A DNA stretch of 64,000 bases, from assembly GCF_014645815.1 (NCBI RefSeq), contig NZ_BMML01000012.1:89268-153267 (forward strand), written 5' to 3'. This stretch comes from Streptomyces fuscichromogenes. GTDB taxonomy: Bacteria; Actinomycetota; Actinomycetes; Streptomycetales; Streptomycetaceae. The notes under the pieces were generated by a model. It worked only from the letters and a program-made list of their open reading frames with translations. It did no database searches and had not been told where the DNA came from. Of this stretch, positions 25,404 through 33,443 are shown piece by piece; position 1 is the first letter of the stretch; each line of letters starts with the position of its first letter. Both the position numbers and the translations under genes were made by a program.

Positions 25404-26297
25404 ATGGGCATGACAGCGCACGTCGAGCCGTCGTCCGCCGTCGGCGCGGGCGGCCGGGACAGCCGGCTGGGCCCGCTGATCATCACCCTCTTCGCGCTGT
25501 ACGCGCGCGGTGAGCGCAACTGGCTCTCCGTCGCCTCCGTGATACGCCTCATGGCCGACCTCGGTGTGGAGGCGCAGGCCGTGCGCTCGGCGGTCTCCCG
25601 GCTGAAGCGGCGCGGGGTGCTGCACGGCGAGCGCCACGAGGGTGCCGCCGGGTACGCCGTCTCCGGCGGCACGCTGGAGGTGCTGGAGGACGGCGACGTG
25701 CGCATCTTCGAGCGGAACCGGGCCGCGGCCGGCGACGGCTGGCTCGTCGTGGTGTTCTCCGTGCCGGAGTCCGAACGCGACAAGCGGCACGCCCTGCGCA
25801 CCGCCCTGACCCGGCTGGGCTTCGGCACCGCGGCGCCCGGTGTGTGGGTGGCGCCCGGCATCCTGGCCGACGAGACCCGCCGCACCCTGCAACGCCTCGG
25901 CCTGACGCCGTACGTGGACATCTTCACCGGCGACCACTTCGCCTTCGGTGACCTCTCGGCGAAGGTCCGCGAATGGTGGGACCTGGAGGAGCTCAGCGCG
26001 CTCTACGCGGACTTCCTGGAGCGGTACCGGCCGGTGAGCGAGCGCGCGGCGGCGGGCGCGATCCCCGCCCGCGAGGCCTTCGGGATCTACCTGCCGATGC
26101 TCACCGAGTGGCGCCGGCTCCCGTACCGCGACCCCGGGCTGCCGCTGTCCCTGCTGCCGCCGGGCTGGATGGGCGAAACCGCCGGCGCGCTCTTCGAGGA
26201 ACTCGACAAGTCACTCCGGGAACCGGCCCGCGCCCACGCCCAGGCGGTCATGCACCCCGGCCAGGCCATCCGGCCTGCCGACCCCCGGCCGATCTGA
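25404..26297 (+). CDS. PaaX family transcriptional regulator
   Basis: The 297-aa protein has the PaaX N-terminal winged helix (IITLFALYARGERNWLSVAS, VRSAVSRLKRRGVL), the central domain (DGWLVVVFSVPESERDKRHALR, RLGFGTAAPGVWVAP) and the C-terminal PaaX-C part (REAFGIYLPMLTEWRRLPYRDPGLP). The family includes the phenylacetyl-CoA-responsive repressor, but no phenylacetate genes are nearby, so the ligand is open. ATG at 25410 (MTAHVE) is an equally good start. Confidence 0.88.
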   Translation: MGMTAHVEPSSAVGAGGRDSRLGPLIITLFALYARGERNWLSVASVIRLMADLGVEAQAVRSAVSRLKRRGVLHGERHEGAAGYAVSGGTLEVLEDGDVRIFERNRAAAGDGWLVVVFSVPESERDKRHALRTALTRLGFGTAAPGVWVAPGILADETRRTLQRLGLTPYVDIFTGDHFAFGDLSAKVREWWDLEELSALYADFLERYRPVSERAAAGAIPAREAFGIYLPMLTEWRRLPYRDPGLPLSLLPPGWMGETAGALFEELDKSLREPARAHAQAVMHPGQAIRPADPRPI

Positions 26298-26447
26298 CGA
26301 CCCCCGCCACACCCCGCCGACGGCGCCCGGCAGGGAGCCGTCGGACCTGGTGGGTGTGACGATCCGTCTCACGGCGTCCCCGGCTGCCGGGCCCGCGACA
26401 AGGACGCCGCCCGGAGCGGTGCCCGTGTCGGCGGCGGGCGCGGTGGG

Positions 26448-27944
26448 TCAGGCCGGCGTCGGCGGCGGGGCGGTGGCGTCGGCGAGCGGCAGGGTGACGG
26501 TGAACCGGGTGTCGCCGGGTGCGCTGTCCACCTCGACCCGGCCGCCGTGCGCCTGGGTGATCGCGGCCGTGATGGCCAGCCCGAGACCCGCACCGCCCGC
26601 ACCGCCCCCGGCGCCGGGGACGCGGGAGCGGGAGGCGTCCCCCCGGGTGAAGCGGTCGAAGACGGTCGGCAGGAGGTCGGCCGGGATGCCCGGACCGTCG
26701 TCGTGCACGCGGATCGCGCAGTGCCCGTCCGCGGCCCGCACCGTGACGGTGATCCGCGTCCCGGCGGGGGTGTGCACCCGGGCGTTGGCCAGCAGGTTGG
26801 CCACCACCTGGTGCAGCCGGGACGGGTCGCCGGTCACCGTGGCGGGCGCGTCGAGGCGCAGCACCAGCTGCCAGTGGTGGTCCGCCCCCGCCGCCCGGGC
26901 GTCCCAGACCGCGTCCCCGACCAGGGTCGCCAGGTTCACCTCGGCGGCCTCCAGCGGTCGGCCCTCCTCCAGCCTGGCGAGCAGCAGCAGGTCCTCGACC
27001 AGTCCCGTCATCCGCGCCGACTGGTCGGAGACCCGGCGCCAGGCCAGCTCCGGTTCGATCTTCCGGGTGTCCACGCCCATCAGCATCAGCTCGGCGTACC
27101 CGGCGATCGAGGCGAGCGGGGTGCGCAGCTCGTGGCTGGCGTCGGTCAGGAAGCGCCGCATGTGCTCCTCGGCACGCTGGCGCTCGGACAGGGACCACTC
27201 CACGTGGTCGATCAGCCGGTTCAGCGCGACGCCGACCTGGCCGACCTCGGTGCCCGGATCGGTGTCCGGCGCCGGCACCCGGGTGAGCCCGCTGACCTCG
27301 CCCCGGTCCAGCGGCGCGTGCGAGACCTCGACGGCGGTGGCGGCGACCCGCCCCAGCGGCCGCAGCTGGCGCCGGATCGCCACCGCCGACACCGACCCCG
27401 CCAGGACCAGCCCGATCCCGGCGATACAGGCCTCGATCACCACCAGGGAGTCGATCATCTGCCGCACGCCGTCCACCGGCAGCCCGGCCAGCATGGCGGT
27501 GCCGCCCTCGCTGACGGCCGTCAGCCGGTAGTCGCCCAGCCCCGGGATCGTCCGGGTGTGCAGGGTCCCGTCGGCCGGGATGCCGTCGAGGGCGGCGCAC
27601 TGGGCCGCGGTCAGGGAGCGCGGGCCCTCGTCCGTCACCACCTCGGCCGTGGTGATCCCGTCGCTGTCCATGAGGGCGGCGAGGGTGCCGGTGTGCTGGC
27701 CGCGCTCGTTGAGGAAGCCGAGACTCGCGCCGGGCGGCCCGTGCTGCCGGCCGCCCTGGCTGTGCTCCGCGGCGTCGGTGACCCGCTGGTCCAGGTCCCG
27801 GATCAGGTAGTAGCGCTGGACGAGCACGGTGGCCAGGGCCATCGCCGTGCAGACGGCGGCCAGGGTGAGGGAGTGGACGAGGACCATCCGGGCCCGCAGC
27901 GAGCGCCCGCGGAGCCGGGTGAGGGCCCGCCGGACGGCCGTCAT
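26448..27944 (-). CDS. Sensor histidine kinase (EnvZ/PhoR type)
   Basis: The 498-aa protein has two membrane segments (about residues 20-42 and 165-190), with an extracellular sensor part of about 120 residues between them. A HAMP linker, the dimerisation helix with the phosphorylated His (FLTDASHELRTPLASIAGYAE, about residue 275), and the ATP-binding N, G1 and G2 boxes (VVANLLANARVHTP, VHDDGPGIP, GAGLGLAIT) follow. It phosphorylates the response regulator encoded just before it. ATGA overlap shows coupled translation. The stimulus is unknown. Confidence 0.93.
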   Translation of the reverse strand: MTAVRRALTRLRGRSLRARMVLVHSLTLAAVCTAMALATVLVQRYYLIRDLDQRVTDAAEHSQGGRQHGPPGASLGFLNERGQHTGTLAALMDSDGITTAEVVTDEGPRSLTAAQCAALDGIPADGTLHTRTIPGLGDYRLTAVSEGGTAMLAGLPVDGVRQMIDSLVVIEACIAGIGLVLAGSVSAVAIRRQLRPLGRVAATAVEVSHAPLDRGEVSGLTRVPAPDTDPGTEVGQVGVALNRLIDHVEWSLSERQRAEEHMRRFLTDASHELRTPLASIAGYAELMLMGVDTRKIEPELAWRRVSDQSARMTGLVEDLLLLARLEEGRPLEAAEVNLATLVGDAVWDARAAGADHHWQLVLRLDAPATVTGDPSRLHQVVANLLANARVHTPAGTRITVTVRAADGHCAIRVHDDGPGIPADLLPTVFDRFTRGDASRSRVPGAGGGAGGAGLGLAITAAITQAHGGRVEVDSAPGDTRFTVTLPLADATAPPPTPA

Positions 27945-28666
27945 GCCTCGTCGTCCGCCGGCCTGATGACATACCCGGCGCCGCGCACGGTGTGGATCAT
28001 CGGCCGGCGCTCCTTGTCGATCTTCGCGCGCAGCCCGTAGACGTACACCTCCACCAGGTTGCCCCCGCCGTCGAACGAGCTGTTCCAGACGTGGTCGAGG
28101 ATCTGCGTCTTGCTGAGCACCTGGCGGGGGTGGTCCATCAGGTACCGGAGCAGGTCGAACTCCTTCGCGGTGAGCGAGATCGGTGTACCACCCCGGTGCA
28201 CCTCCCGGGTCCGCTCGCCCAGCACCAGGTCGCCGAGGACCCTCACCCCCTCCTGTGCGGTGTCCTCGCCGGCCCCGGCGCGGCGCAGCAGCCCGCGCAG
28301 CCTGAGCATCACCTCCTCCAGGGAGAAGGGCTTGGTCACGTAGTCGTCGGCGCCGGTGGAGAGCCCGTCGAGCCGGTGCTCCACCGCGTCCCGGGCGGTC
28401 AGCATCAGCACCGGCATCCTGGCGTTCTCGTACCGCATCCGGCGCAGCACCTGGATCCCGTCCAGGTCGGGGAGCATGCCGTCCAGTACGACGGCGTGCG
28501 GCCCGCAGGCACGGGCGGCGCGCAGCGCGCCGTACCCGTTGTGCGCCACGAACGGCTGCCAGCCCGCAGCGCTGACGGCCACCGAGAGCAGTTCGGTCAG
28601 TTCGGGCTCGTCGTCGACGATCAGCACCCGGATCGCACTGGGTGCCGGTGTGGGGGAGTCGGCCAT
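27941..28666 (-). CDS. OmpR-family response regulator
   Basis: The 241-aa protein has a receiver domain with the acidic pair (VLIVDDEPE), the phospho-Asp (AVVLDGMLPDLDG, about residue 63) and the conserved Lys (DDYVTKPFS). A winged-helix DNA-binding domain (ISLTAKEFDLLRYL, VEVYVYGLRAKID, TVRGAGYVI) follows. The start is MADS at 28666 with GAGAG upstream. It is the partner of the downstream kinase; the target genes are not evident. Confidence 0.93.
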   Translation of the reverse strand: MADSPTPAPSAIRVLIVDDEPELTELLSVAVSAAGWQPFVAHNGYGALRAARACGPHAVVLDGMLPDLDGIQVLRRMRYENARMPVLMLTARDAVEHRLDGLSTGADDYVTKPFSLEEVMLRLRGLLRRAGAGEDTAQEGVRVLGDLVLGERTREVHRGGTPISLTAKEFDLLRYLMDHPRQVLSKTQILDHVWNSSFDGGGNLVEVYVYGLRAKIDKERRPMIHTVRGAGYVIRPADDEA

Positions 28667-29060
28667 GGACGGATGCTCTCGCGGCGGTCTGTACGTGAGC
28701 TGTGGAGCGTGCCCCGACCTCGGCCGTGGGCCCCGAAAAGGGCCCTGAACGCGTGACGCCCCCCATAGGAGCCACATCACATCCTATCCGGCATCGTAGG
28801 AACGGAACGCCGTGAACTGGATAGAAAGCACCTATTAGTGAGCATTTCGGTCATTCATTACGAACTCGGGTAGTACGTCACATCATTGCGCTCGGGTCCG
28901 GCCGCCGCTAACCATTGCTCTCGTCGCCGGGAGACGGGCGACGGGCCGAGCGGAACTCCGCCGGACCCGCCCACTCCCGCCGGTAGTACGGGCTCCGCCC
29001 ACCGCCGCCGCGCACCGCGGCCGGCGCCGACGCCGTCCCCCACCGGAGAGTTGCATTCGC
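28667..29060. other. Divergent intergenic region between the two-component operon and the SLT-like gene
   Basis: These 394 bp hold the promoters of both flanking genes. The part at 28770-28915 is AT-richer than the rest. I looked for the conserved GGGGTGAAT core of a c-di-AMP (ydaO) riboswitch, because the downstream product is a cell-wall-hydrolase type, and did not find it. No ORF of note is seen. Confidence 0.5.
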
Positions 29061-29579
29061 ATGACCATGACCACTCGCACCCGCATCGCCCGCCTGCGCA
29101 CCCTCGGCCTCACCGGCCTCGCCACCACGGGTGCCGCTGCCGCCGCCCTCACCCTGATGCCGGCGAACGCACAGGCTGCCGAAATGACGCAGGCGCACAC
29201 CTCGACCGCGGTCACGGCCACCGGCGACAACAGCCACACCGCTGCCAAGTCCGGCTACGCCAACAACCTCGACGGCTGGATCAAGCAGTCCCTCCAGATC
29301 ATGAAGGCCAAGGGCATCCCGGGCAGCTACGACGGCCTCAAGCGCAACATCATGCGCGAGTCCGGCGGCAACCCGAGCGCCCAGAACAACTGGGACGTCA
29401 ACGCGCAGAAGGGCACCCCGTCCAAGGGCCTGCTCCAGGTCATCGACCCCACCTTCAACGCGTACCACGTGGGCGGCACCGCCCACAGCGTCACCGACCC
29501 GGTGGCCAACATCACCGCCGCCGCCAACTACGCCGCCCACCGGTACGGCTCCATCGACAACGTCAACTCGGCCTACTGA
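29061..29579 (+). CDS. Secreted SLT-like transglycosylase domain protein
   Basis: The 172-aa product has a Sec signal (cleavage near residue 40, ANAQA). A single lysozyme-like domain follows: LKRNIMRESGGNPSAQNNWD, with the catalytic-type Glu at about residue 95, then GLLQVIDPTFNAYH and ITAAANYAAHRYGSI. This is the compact Streptomyces version of the lytic transglycosylase fold. Unlike Rpf proteins it has no LysM domain. It probably acts on peptidoglycan outside the cell. Confidence 0.88.
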   Translation: MTMTTRTRIARLRTLGLTGLATTGAAAAALTLMPANAQAAEMTQAHTSTAVTATGDNSHTAAKSGYANNLDGWIKQSLQIMKAKGIPGSYDGLKRNIMRESGGNPSAQNNWDVNAQKGTPSKGLLQVIDPTFNAYHVGGTAHSVTDPVANITAAANYAAHRYGSIDNVNSAY

Positions 29580-29612
29580 CCTGACGTCGACCGGCCGGAC
29601 CGGAGCGCGGTC

Positions 29613-31064
29613 CTACGGCTCGCGGTGCTCGTGCGCCGCCTGCTCCAGGGCCGCGGCCTCCGCCTCGGCGACACGGGTCTCCGCCTCGACGTCGATCGAC
29701 CGGGTCAGCAGCCAGTACAGCAGCGCCGACACCGGCAGGCCGATGAACAGCGAGATGTCCGCCCCGTCCAGGGCCTTGGCGGCGGGGCCGACGAAGAGCG
29801 TGCCGACCGAGAAGAACGGGATCATGACCGCGAACCCGACCAGGTACGAGATGATCCCCTGCCAGCCCCAGCGGCCGTAGATGCCGTTCGGCTTGAAGAT
29901 CTCGGCGATGGCGTAGTGCCCCCGGCGCACCACGTAGTAGTCCATCAGGTTCACGGACGTCCACGGGATGAACAGGTACAGCACCAGCAGCAGGAAGTTG
30001 TTGAAGTTCGTCAGGAAGTCGGACGTCGCCGCCAGTGCGCCGATCAGCGAGAGCGCCGCGGTCACCACGAGGGTGACCAGGCGCACGGCCAGGGTCGGCC
30101 GGACCCGTTTGAACGAGTCGATGGCGCTGATCAGGGTCAGCGAGCCGCCGTACATGTTCAGCGCGGTGACGGAGACCAGACCCAGCGCCGAGAACAGCAG
30201 GACGATCGCGCCGAAGCCGTCGAAGACCTTGTCGCCGGCGGCGTTGATCGACGGGATGGTGTCGAAGCTGTCGCCCGCCCAGGCGGCCAGCAGTGTCCCG
30301 AGCACCATCAGCCAGATGCCGCCGAGCGCCGAGCCGAAGTAGGTCCAGTAGAACGTCTTGCGGACGGTGACGTCCGGCGGCAGGTAGCGCGAGTAGTCCG
30401 AGACGTAGATGGCCCAGCTGATCTGGTAGCCGGCGACCACGCCGAACTGTGCCAGGAACGGGGTGACCTTGAAGGCCCCGAGGTCGAAGGAGCCCGCCGG
30501 GTAGTGCAGGGTGACCAGGATGCCGACGGTGAAGATCCCGAAGATGACCAGGAACGTGTAGGTCAGGAACCGCTCGGCCTTGTGGATGATGTCGTACCCC
30601 ACCAGCGCCACGACCAGTGCGACGACGGTGACCACGATCACCCAGAGCTGCACCCCGCCGTGGATCGTGGTGTCCAGCGCCTGGCCGGCCAGCACGGTGT
30701 TGAACACGTTGAAGCCCGCGTACTGCACGTAGGCGAACAGCCACACCAGCAGCGCCCCGACATAGCCGAACTGCGGGCGGGACTGGATCATCTGCGGCAG
30801 CCCGAGCTGCGGCCCCTGCGCCGAGTGGAACGCCATGAAGAAGGTGCCGATCAGGGTGCCCGCGACGATCGCCAGGAGCGACCAGATCAGGTTGCCGCCC
30901 TCCGTGATGCTGATCAGCCCCACGGCCAGGGTGGCGATCTGCGCGTTGGACATGAACCACAGCGGTCCCAGATGCCACAGCTTGCCGTGCCGCTCGTCCA
31001 GCGGCACGTAGTCGATGGACCGGACCTCCAGACCGCTCACCCGCGGTTCCGCCGATGTGCTCAT
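29613..31064 (-). CDS. NCS1 family purine/cytosine permease-like transporter
   Basis: The 483-aa protein has about 12 membrane segments. The N-terminal region (YVPLDERHGKLWHLGPLWF) and the helix LGLPQMIQSRPQFGYVGALL are typical of NCS1 nucleobase:cation symporters of the CodB/cytosine-permease type. GGAGGT lies 5 bases before the ATG at 31064; the frame extends upstream to 31100 without support. Likely substrates are cytosine, purines, allantoin or related compounds. It is convergent with the SLT-like gene and divergent from the serine hydrolase. Confidence 0.88.
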   Translation of the reverse strand: MSTSAEPRVSGLEVRSIDYVPLDERHGKLWHLGPLWFMSNAQIATLAVGLISITEGGNLIWSLLAIVAGTLIGTFFMAFHSAQGPQLGLPQMIQSRPQFGYVGALLVWLFAYVQYAGFNVFNTVLAGQALDTTIHGGVQLWVIVVTVVALVVALVGYDIIHKAERFLTYTFLVIFGIFTVGILVTLHYPAGSFDLGAFKVTPFLAQFGVVAGYQISWAIYVSDYSRYLPPDVTVRKTFYWTYFGSALGGIWLMVLGTLLAAWAGDSFDTIPSINAAGDKVFDGFGAIVLLFSALGLVSVTALNMYGGSLTLISAIDSFKRVRPTLAVRLVTLVVTAALSLIGALAATSDFLTNFNNFLLLVLYLFIPWTSVNLMDYYVVRRGHYAIAEIFKPNGIYGRWGWQGIISYLVGFAVMIPFFSVGTLFVGPAAKALDGADISLFIGLPVSALLYWLLTRSIDVEAETRVAEAEAAALEQAAHEHREP

Positions 31065-31345
31065 GGCACCTCCCAGAGGCCGGGCCGTCACTCTGACCAC
31101 ATTCTTCCCCCGGATGGAGACGGATGAGGCATGCGGAATTCACCTTCCGCACACCGGAAGCCGCGCCTCGCGTGCGGCCTTGTCGCCCGGCTCGCGAACG
31201 GTGCTGTCGTTCTGCTCACAAACGGCCCCGAACCGGCCGCTTCGTGGCGCACGTCATGTCGCGGACCGGGCATTTTGTCTACGTTCGCAGTTCTGTGTCC
31301 CTCCGGCGCCGTGTCCCTCCGACCCGAACTGCGAAGGCTCCCGCC

Positions 31346-32149
31346 ATGCTCAACCGATCTCTGTCCCTGGTGGCCGCGGTGGCGACCCTGCTCGTCGGGG
31401 CCGCCCCGGCGGCCCTGGCGGCCGACACGGGCTCCGGCCCCGCCGACTTCCGCACCGTCGTGGCGGCGCCGCACCGGGCGCGGGTCACCGCCGCCGTCCT
31501 CGACCTGGACGGCACCGGCCGGGAGCCCGTCGTCTACGGCGACGACACGCCGTACGACACGGCGAGCATCGTCAAGGTCGACATCCTCGCCGCCATGCTG
31601 CTCCACGCCCGGGACCACCGGCGCGCCCTGACCGCACGGGAGAGCGCCGAGGCGGAGGTCATGATCCGCGACAGCGACAACACCGCGGCCACCGCCCTGT
31701 GGCGGGCCATCGGCGAGGCGCCCGGCCTGGAGTCGGCCAACAAGCGGCTCGGCCTGACCTCGACCCAGGGCGGCCCCGGCGGCCTCTGGGGCCTCACCCG
31801 GACCACCGCGGCCGATCAGATACGCCTGCTGGGCGCGGTCTTCGGCACCGGTCCCACGCCCCTGGACGCGGCGTCCCGAAACCGTATCGGCACCCTGATG
31901 AGCGAGATCGCCACCGACCAGTCCTGGGGTGTCTCGGCCGCCGCCGACTCCGGGTGGGCGCTGAAGAACGGCTGGCTCATGCGCACCACGACCGACCTGT
32001 GGGACATCAACAGCATCGGACGCATCACGAGCGGCGGCCACCACTACCTCGTCGCGGTCCTCTCCGACGGCAACGCGTCCATGCCGGACGGTGTGAACCT
32101 GGTGGAACGAGCCGTCCGCACCGCCGTCTCCGAGACCGGGGCCGGCTGA
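31346..32149 (+). CDS. Secreted serine hydrolase of the class A beta-lactamase fold
   Basis: The 267-aa protein has a Sec signal (cleavage near residue 26, ALAAD). It then shows the active-site triad motifs of penicillin-recognising enzymes: SxxK as TASIVKVD (about residue 77), SDN as IRDSDNTAATAL, and a KTG-like box appearing as LKNGW. The usual KTG Thr is Asn here. It may be a beta-lactamase-related hydrolase with changed specificity rather than a resistance enzyme. The start is the ATG that begins the signal peptide; the open frame goes back to 31124 without coding character. Confidence 0.82.
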   Translation: MLNRSLSLVAAVATLLVGAAPAALAADTGSGPADFRTVVAAPHRARVTAAVLDLDGTGREPVVYGDDTPYDTASIVKVDILAAMLLHARDHRRALTARESAEAEVMIRDSDNTAATALWRAIGEAPGLESANKRLGLTSTQGGPGGLWGLTRTTAADQIRLLGAVFGTGPTPLDAASRNRIGTLMSEIATDQSWGVSAAADSGWALKNGWLMRTTTDLWDINSIGRITSGGHHYLVAVLSDGNASMPDGVNLVERAVRTAVSETGAG

Positions 32150-32235
32150 CCCCCTTGGCCCACTGCGGCCCGCCTCCCGCCCGAAATGCCCATAACGTGC
32201 TCTAGAGGCGACGTGGGCCGGCAACGGGAGGCACG

Positions 32236-33426
32236 GTGGCGGGTGCGGGCGGGCCGGCGGCCGGACGAGGCCGTGCCGCGCACCGTCCTCGGGGCGCGGC
32301 ACCGGACACCCGGACCGCACGCGCCGGCCGGATCCCGAGAGGGCCCCGCGCCCCGCGTGCCGCCGCCGTCGGCGCCTCCGTCAGTGTCATCGTCGTCCCC
32401 GCCCTGCGCGTCGCCGCCGCCTACGCCTGGCGGCTCATCGTGGTCGGCATCGTCGTCTACGGAGTCTTCGTCGTCCTCGGCCGCTTCCAGCTCATCGCCG
32501 TCGCCGTGTTCCTCGCCCTGGTCATCACCTCGGTCCTGCGCCCGCTCGCCGACCTGCTGGCCCGGTGGCTGCCCAGACCGCTCTCCGTGGCGGTGAGCCT
32601 GGTCGGCAGCATCTGCCTCTTCTTCGGTCTGCTGGCCCTGGTGGGCAACGCGGTCGCGCAGGAGTCGGCGACCCTGGCCGACGAGTTCCGCGGCGGCATC
32701 CACCGCATCGAGGTCTGGCTCCAGCGCCCGCCCTTCCGGCTCGGACCGGGCGCCCTGTCGAACCTCCAGCAGCAGATCGTGAACTACGTCCAGTCCCACC
32801 GCTCCAACCTGGCGAGCAGGGCGCTCAGCGGTTTCGGCACCCTCGTCGAACTGATCACCGGCGGCGCGCTCGCGCTCTTCACCTCGGTCTTCTTCATCCA
32901 CTCCGGCGAACGGCTGTGGACCTGGACGAGCCGTGAACTGCTGCCCGCCGGCGCCCGGAACGCCTGGGACCGGGCGGGGCACGCGGCCTGGCGGACGTTC
33001 GCCGGATACACCCGGGGCATCATCATCGTGGCCGCCGTCAACGCCGTCCTCGTCGGTATCGCCCTGGTCGTGCTGCGGGTGCCGCTCGCGCTGCCGCTCA
33101 CCCTGCTGGAGTTCTTCGCCGCGTTCGTCCCGCTGGTGGGCTCACCGGTCGCGCTCGGCGTGGCCACGGTGGTGGCGCTGGCCGGGCGCGGTCCGCTCAC
33201 GGCCGCCGCCGTCCTCGTGCTCATCGTCGTCATCGGCCAGCTGGAGGGGCATGTGCTGCACCCGCTGGTGATGAGCTGGGCGGTACGGCTGCACCCCCTC
33301 GTCGTCGCCGTCTCGGTCATCGCTGGCAGCATCGTCGCGGGGGTGATCGGCGCCGTCGTGGCCGTGCCGTTCATCTCGGTCGTGTGGGCGGTGGTCCGGG
33401 CCCTGCGCCCGGTACCGCCGCCCTGA
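32236..33426 (+). CDS. AI-2E family transporter (TqsA/PerM-like)
   Basis: The 396-aa membrane protein starts with a GTG after GGGAGG. A 50-residue Arg/Ala/Pro-rich cytoplasmic tail precedes about eight membrane helices. Family marks include LITSVLRPLADLLARWLPR, the long loop with LSNLQQQIVNYVQS, GYTRGIIIVAAVNAVLVGIAL and the final HPLVMSWAVRLHPLVVAVSVIAG. Members were named for autoinducer-2 export, but most have other or unknown substrates; Streptomyces is not known to use AI-2. Confidence 0.87.
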   Translation: MAGAGGPAAGRGRAAHRPRGAAPDTRTARAGRIPRGPRAPRAAAVGASVSVIVVPALRVAAAYAWRLIVVGIVVYGVFVVLGRFQLIAVAVFLALVITSVLRPLADLLARWLPRPLSVAVSLVGSICLFFGLLALVGNAVAQESATLADEFRGGIHRIEVWLQRPPFRLGPGALSNLQQQIVNYVQSHRSNLASRALSGFGTLVELITGGALALFTSVFFIHSGERLWTWTSRELLPAGARNAWDRAGHAAWRTFAGYTRGIIIVAAVNAVLVGIALVVLRVPLALPLTLLEFFAAFVPLVGSPVALGVATVVALAGRGPLTAAAVLVLIVVIGQLEGHVLHPLVMSWAVRLHPLVVAVSVIAGSIVAGVIGAVVAVPFISVVWAVVRALRPVPPP

Positions 33427-33443
33427 TTCGGGCGTCGGGGGGC

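Noticed and set aside
28780..29060. Possible c-di-AMP (ydaO) riboswitch before the SLT-like gene
   Set aside because: Such riboswitches often precede Streptomyces cell-wall hydrolase genes, but the conserved GGGGTGAAT core and the GCTAACCCGG-type segment are not present; only short unrelated stems are seen.
32236..33426. AI-2 quorum sensing exporter
   Set aside because: The family name is historical; no luxS or AI-2 receptor genes are in the window, and most homologues have other or unknown roles.
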